Assembly (NCBI GenBank): GCA_966210515.1
Contig: CBIHLM010000011.1
Span: 1 to 64,000, forward strand
DNA length: 64,000 nucleotides
Direction: 5' to 3'
DNA from: Paradesertivirga sp966210515
Lineage (GTDB): Bacteria > Bacteroidota > Bacteroidia > Sphingobacteriales > Sphingobacteriaceae
The position numbers were made by a program, and so were the translations under genes. The notes below the pieces were generated by a model. It saw only the letters and a program-made list of their open reading frames with translations, was not told the DNA's origin and did not search any database. This document shows positions 61,748 through 64,000 of the stretch, in pieces; position 1 is the stretch's first letter; every line of letters begins with the position of its first letter.

Positions 61748-63079
61748 TTATAAAAAGCGCAGTATCCGATCCATAACTTCGATCCCCGCATCAATATGCT
61801 CCCGTTTCATAATGAGTGCAGGTCTAAAGCGGATGGAAATATTGCCACAGCCAAGAAACAATACACTATTATCGAATCCGTTCGATATAAATTTATCACG
61901 CATTGTTTTATCTGGAAAGTCAAAGGCGGTTAGCAAACCCAATCCTCGCACATTAGACATTACAGGGTATTTCTCTGAGAGATCTTTTAAGCAGGTTTGT
62001 AGGTATCTTCCCGTGGTTGCTGCATTGTCGACTAAGTTATCTTCGTTAATTATCTGAAGGATTTTTGAGGCCCTTACCATGTCGGTAAGGTTTCCACCCC
62101 AGGTTGAGTTTAACCGTGATGGTACATTAAACACATTGGTTTCAATCTCGTCTACTTTTTTACCTGCGAGAATGCCGCAGACTTGCATCTTTTTTCCAAA
62201 AGCAAGTATATCAGGGCGGGCATTTTCACCGAAATGTTCGTGACACCAAAATTTTCCCGACAAGCCAACTCCCGTTTGAACCTCATCGTAAATCAGGAAA
62301 CATTCGTTTTCATCTGCCAGAACCTTTAGCTGTTCCAGGAATTCTTTTCTGACATGGTTATCGCCTCCTTCTGCTTGAACGGGTTCAATAATTATAGCGC
62401 AGATATCATCCTTATTTTCAGCAAAGGCTGATTTGATTTGCTCAATTGAAAAAGCTTCGCGATGTAAAAGATCCTGATAGCATTCATCAGTTATTGGGAA
62501 ATGAATAGTAGGTAACTTTACTCTGGGCCAGTCAAATCTGGCATACCACTTCGTCTTATCGGGATGGGTGTTGGTTAAACTCATTGTATAACCTGTACGT
62601 CCGTGAAAAGCATTCTCAAAATGAATTACCTTGAAACCGCGTTCTTCGGTATAGCCTTTTTTGAAGTTTTTCTGAACTTTCCAGTCCATTGCTGTTTTCA
62701 GAGCATTTTCGATTGCCAAACCACCCCCGGCGATAAAAAAAGCATGAGGTAGATAATCAGGAATTGCAATTTTGGAAAACGTATCTAAAAACTCAGCGTA
62801 TTGCTGGGTGTATATGTCTGAGTTTGAGGGATTACTTATCGCCGCTAAAAGTAAGTTTTTTTTAAATTCTTCATCCTCAAGCATCTTTGGATGATTATAA
62901 CCCAAAGGTACAGAAGCAAAACAAGTGAAGAAATCGAGCATGTTTCTCTTATGCTTCGAATCGTACATATATACACCTTCACTTTTCTCCATGTCAAAGG
63001 TTAGGTCGTACCCATCAGCAAGAATGTGTTTCGATAACACATCACGCACATTTTCGGGTGCTACAGATAATTTATACAT
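61748..63079 (-). CDS. lat: L-lysine 6-transaminase (lysine epsilon-aminotransferase)
   Basis: This 443-residue class-III PLP aminotransferase moves the epsilon-amino group of lysine to 2-oxoglutarate, producing aminoadipate semialdehyde/piperideine-6-carboxylate. The start at 63079 (MYKLSVAPENV) is preferred; the in-frame TTG six codons earlier overlaps the -7 element. Motifs: FFTCFASVPLGYNHP, FHGRTGYTMSLTNTHPDKTKWY, IIEPVQAEGGDNH, IYDEVQTGVGLSG and ILAFGKKMQVCG, whose lysine binds PLP. It probably begins lysine catabolism. Confidence 0.93.
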   Translation of the reverse strand: MYKLSVAPENVRDVLSKHILADGYDLTFDMEKSEGVYMYDSKHKRNMLDFFTCFASVPLGYNHPKMLEDEEFKKNLLLAAISNPSNSDIYTQQYAEFLDTFSKIAIPDYLPHAFFIAGGGLAIENALKTAMDWKVQKNFKKGYTEERGFKVIHFENAFHGRTGYTMSLTNTHPDKTKWYARFDWPRVKLPTIHFPITDECYQDLLHREAFSIEQIKSAFAENKDDICAIIIEPVQAEGGDNHVRKEFLEQLKVLADENECFLIYDEVQTGVGLSGKFWCHEHFGENARPDILAFGKKMQVCGILAGKKVDEIETNVFNVPSRLNSTWGGNLTDMVRASKILQIINEDNLVDNAATTGRYLQTCLKDLSEKYPVMSNVRGLGLLTAFDFPDKTMRDKFISNGFDNSVLFLGCGNISIRFRPALIMKREHIDAGIEVMDRILRFL

Positions 63080-63094
63080 ACCGAATTGTTTTGT

Positions 63095-63102
63095 CAAAAA
63101 TA
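63095..63102 (-). promoter_or_regulatory. Predicted -7 element TATTTTTG for lat
   Basis: Perfect minus-strand TAnnTTTG, 15 bases before the ATG at 63079. Confidence 0.5.
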
Positions 63103-63129
63103 CTAAATATGGAGCGTAATCTGGAAGAT

Positions 63130-64000
63130 TTAGGCGTTTGTCGGATTAGAGTCTTTGTTGAATTTATCTTTCATTCCCAGTAAACCGAATAGGCCCCCGG
63201 TGTGGACTGCCATAATTTTGGAACCTTGGGAAAAATGGTCCTTTCTGGCGAGATCGAAAATTGCGAACATCATTTTTCCAGTATACACAGGATCGAGGAT
63301 TATACCCGTAGTTGATGCAAAATTGCTGATGAAATTAATAAGTGCGGGCTGAGTTTTCGCATAGCCACCAAAATGATAGTCTTGGTGGAACTCATAGTTT
63401 GTAGCATTTAGAAGTAATTTGTCTATTTCTTTTTTGAGAAACTCTCCTTTTAAAACCGGTATTGCATGAAAAAGAGTGGAAGCCTTGATTGTAGTCAAAC
63501 CGTTAATAATACCGGCAGCAGTTGTTCCAGTTCCACAAGCGCAAAATATATGCTGATACTCTCGCTCCAGCTCAAGTACCAATTCTGCACATCCTTTTGC
63601 AGCTTCCTCGCTGCAGCCGCCTTCGTCAATATAGAAAGCGGCTGGGTCATTCTTGAAATGCCTATCAAAGTAGTTCTGCTTTTCGCGATAGCTTTCCCTG
63701 TCTGCAAACAACAAGTTCATGCCAAACATTCTGCAAAACAGTAAAGTCTCGGTATTTATATCTTCTCCGCGTACAATGCCTGTGCTTTTTAAACCGAATT
63801 TTGCAGCGGCGCAGGCGGTTGCCAGTAAATGGTTAGACCACACGCCTCCGAAGGTGACCAGGTGCATTTTGCCCTCGGATTCAGCTTTTTGCAGTAAATA
63901 TTTTAACTTCCGCCACTTGTTTCCTGAAATAAAGGGATGAATAAGGTCGTCTCTTTTAAGGTATACTCTGATCCCTTTTTCAGGGAAAAGCGGATGATGT
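63130..64000 (-). CDS. ACC deaminase/D-cysteine desulfhydrase family PLP enzyme (5' end outside window)
   Basis: The reading frame is open from the right window edge, so the start lies beyond 64000; about 289 residues are present. The visible part starts HHPLFPEKGIRVYLKRDDLIHPFISGNKWRKLKYLL, where the SGNKWRK lysine is the PLP anchor, then VTFGGVWSNHLLATA, GEDINTETLLFCRMFGMNL, FCACGTGTTAAGII (phosphate-binding loop) and LDPVYTGKMMFA. The family includes ACC deaminase and D-cysteine desulfhydrase; sequence alone does not decide the substrate. It lies upstream of lat on the same strand. Confidence 0.88.
   Translation of the reverse strand, partial: HHPLFPEKGIRVYLKRDDLIHPFISGNKWRKLKYLLQKAESEGKMHLVTFGGVWSNHLLATACAAAKFGLKSTGIVRGEDINTETLLFCRMFGMNLLFADRESYREKQNYFDRHFKNDPAAFYIDEGGCSEEAAKGCAELVLELEREYQHIFCACGTGTTAAGIINGLTTIKASTLFHAIPVLKGEFLKKEIDKLLLNATNYEFHQDYHFGGYAKTQPALINFISNFASTTGIILDPVYTGKMMFAIFDLARKDHFSQGSKIMAVHTGGLFGLLGMKDKFNKDSNPTNA

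Noticed and set aside
1..64000. CRISPR arrays, insertion sequences, prophage, toxin-antitoxin or restriction genes
   Set aside because: No regularly spaced repeats, transposase motifs, integrase, capsid or defence-type proteins were seen in the reading frames examined.

Overview
The window is a stretch of chromosome from a Bacteroidota bacterium, most likely family Sphingobacteriaceae (Pedobacter/Mucilaginibacter-like). The evidence is a SusC/SusD polysaccharide utilisation locus with a hybrid two-component sensor, TAnnTTTG-type -7 promoter elements, few Shine-Dalgarno sequences, a six-domain S1 protein with long tails, BshB1, DUF4294, and a GSII-type glutamine synthetase end. I see no rRNA, tRNA, CRISPR array, prophage or intact insertion sequence.

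Region 1 (1-5637) is mixed housekeeping: the glnA 3' end, a GGCT-like enzyme, a PhnA-domain protein, a polysaccharide-deacetylase lipoprotein, a 373-base convergent gap rich in inverted repeats, aroB with an S4 RNA-binding protein, and proline dehydrogenase.

Region 2 (5721-32416) is one co-directional polysaccharide utilisation locus best read as a xyloglucan system. An HTCS sensor-regulator is followed by a PA14-containing GH31, SusC, SusD, a surface glycan-binding lipoprotein, GH74 endo-xyloglucanase, two GH2 enzymes, a second GH31 with a KxDFGE nucleophile motif, a truncated GH3 remnant and an intact GH3. The inferred flow is: GH74 cuts the backbone at the surface, SusCD imports oligosaccharides, GH2 removes galactose, GH31 removes xylose, and GH3 releases glucose. 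No fucosidase or GH43 is present, so galactosylated, non-fucosylated xyloglucan is the likeliest substrate. Hairpins lie in the HTCS leader, the SusC leader and between the binding protein and GH74.

Region 3 (32417-34520), bounded by two strong terminators, holds a small acidic repeat lipoprotein and a sigma-70-family factor paired with an unusual protein. That protein joins an anti-sigma-like N-terminus, one membrane segment and an HtrA-like serine protease. It is the best candidate here for an under-described signalling system.

Region 4 (34555-64000) is core metabolism and maintenance: pdxH-nuoC-nuoD, YqgE, pyrR-pyrB, rpsA, a glycosyltransferase, cmk, arfB, an LpxR-like protein, lon, a TPR protein, a CAP-domain lipoprotein, gpmI, nadC, plsY, an M48 lipoprotein protease, spoT-fur-purA-pabB, DUF4294, bshB1, lysine 6-aminotransferase and the 3' part of an ACC deaminase/D-cysteine desulfhydrase-family enzyme.

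A window-wide pattern is that at least six genes have a perfect TAnnTTTG only 3-5 bases before the start codon, which predicts leaderless or nearly leaderless mRNAs.
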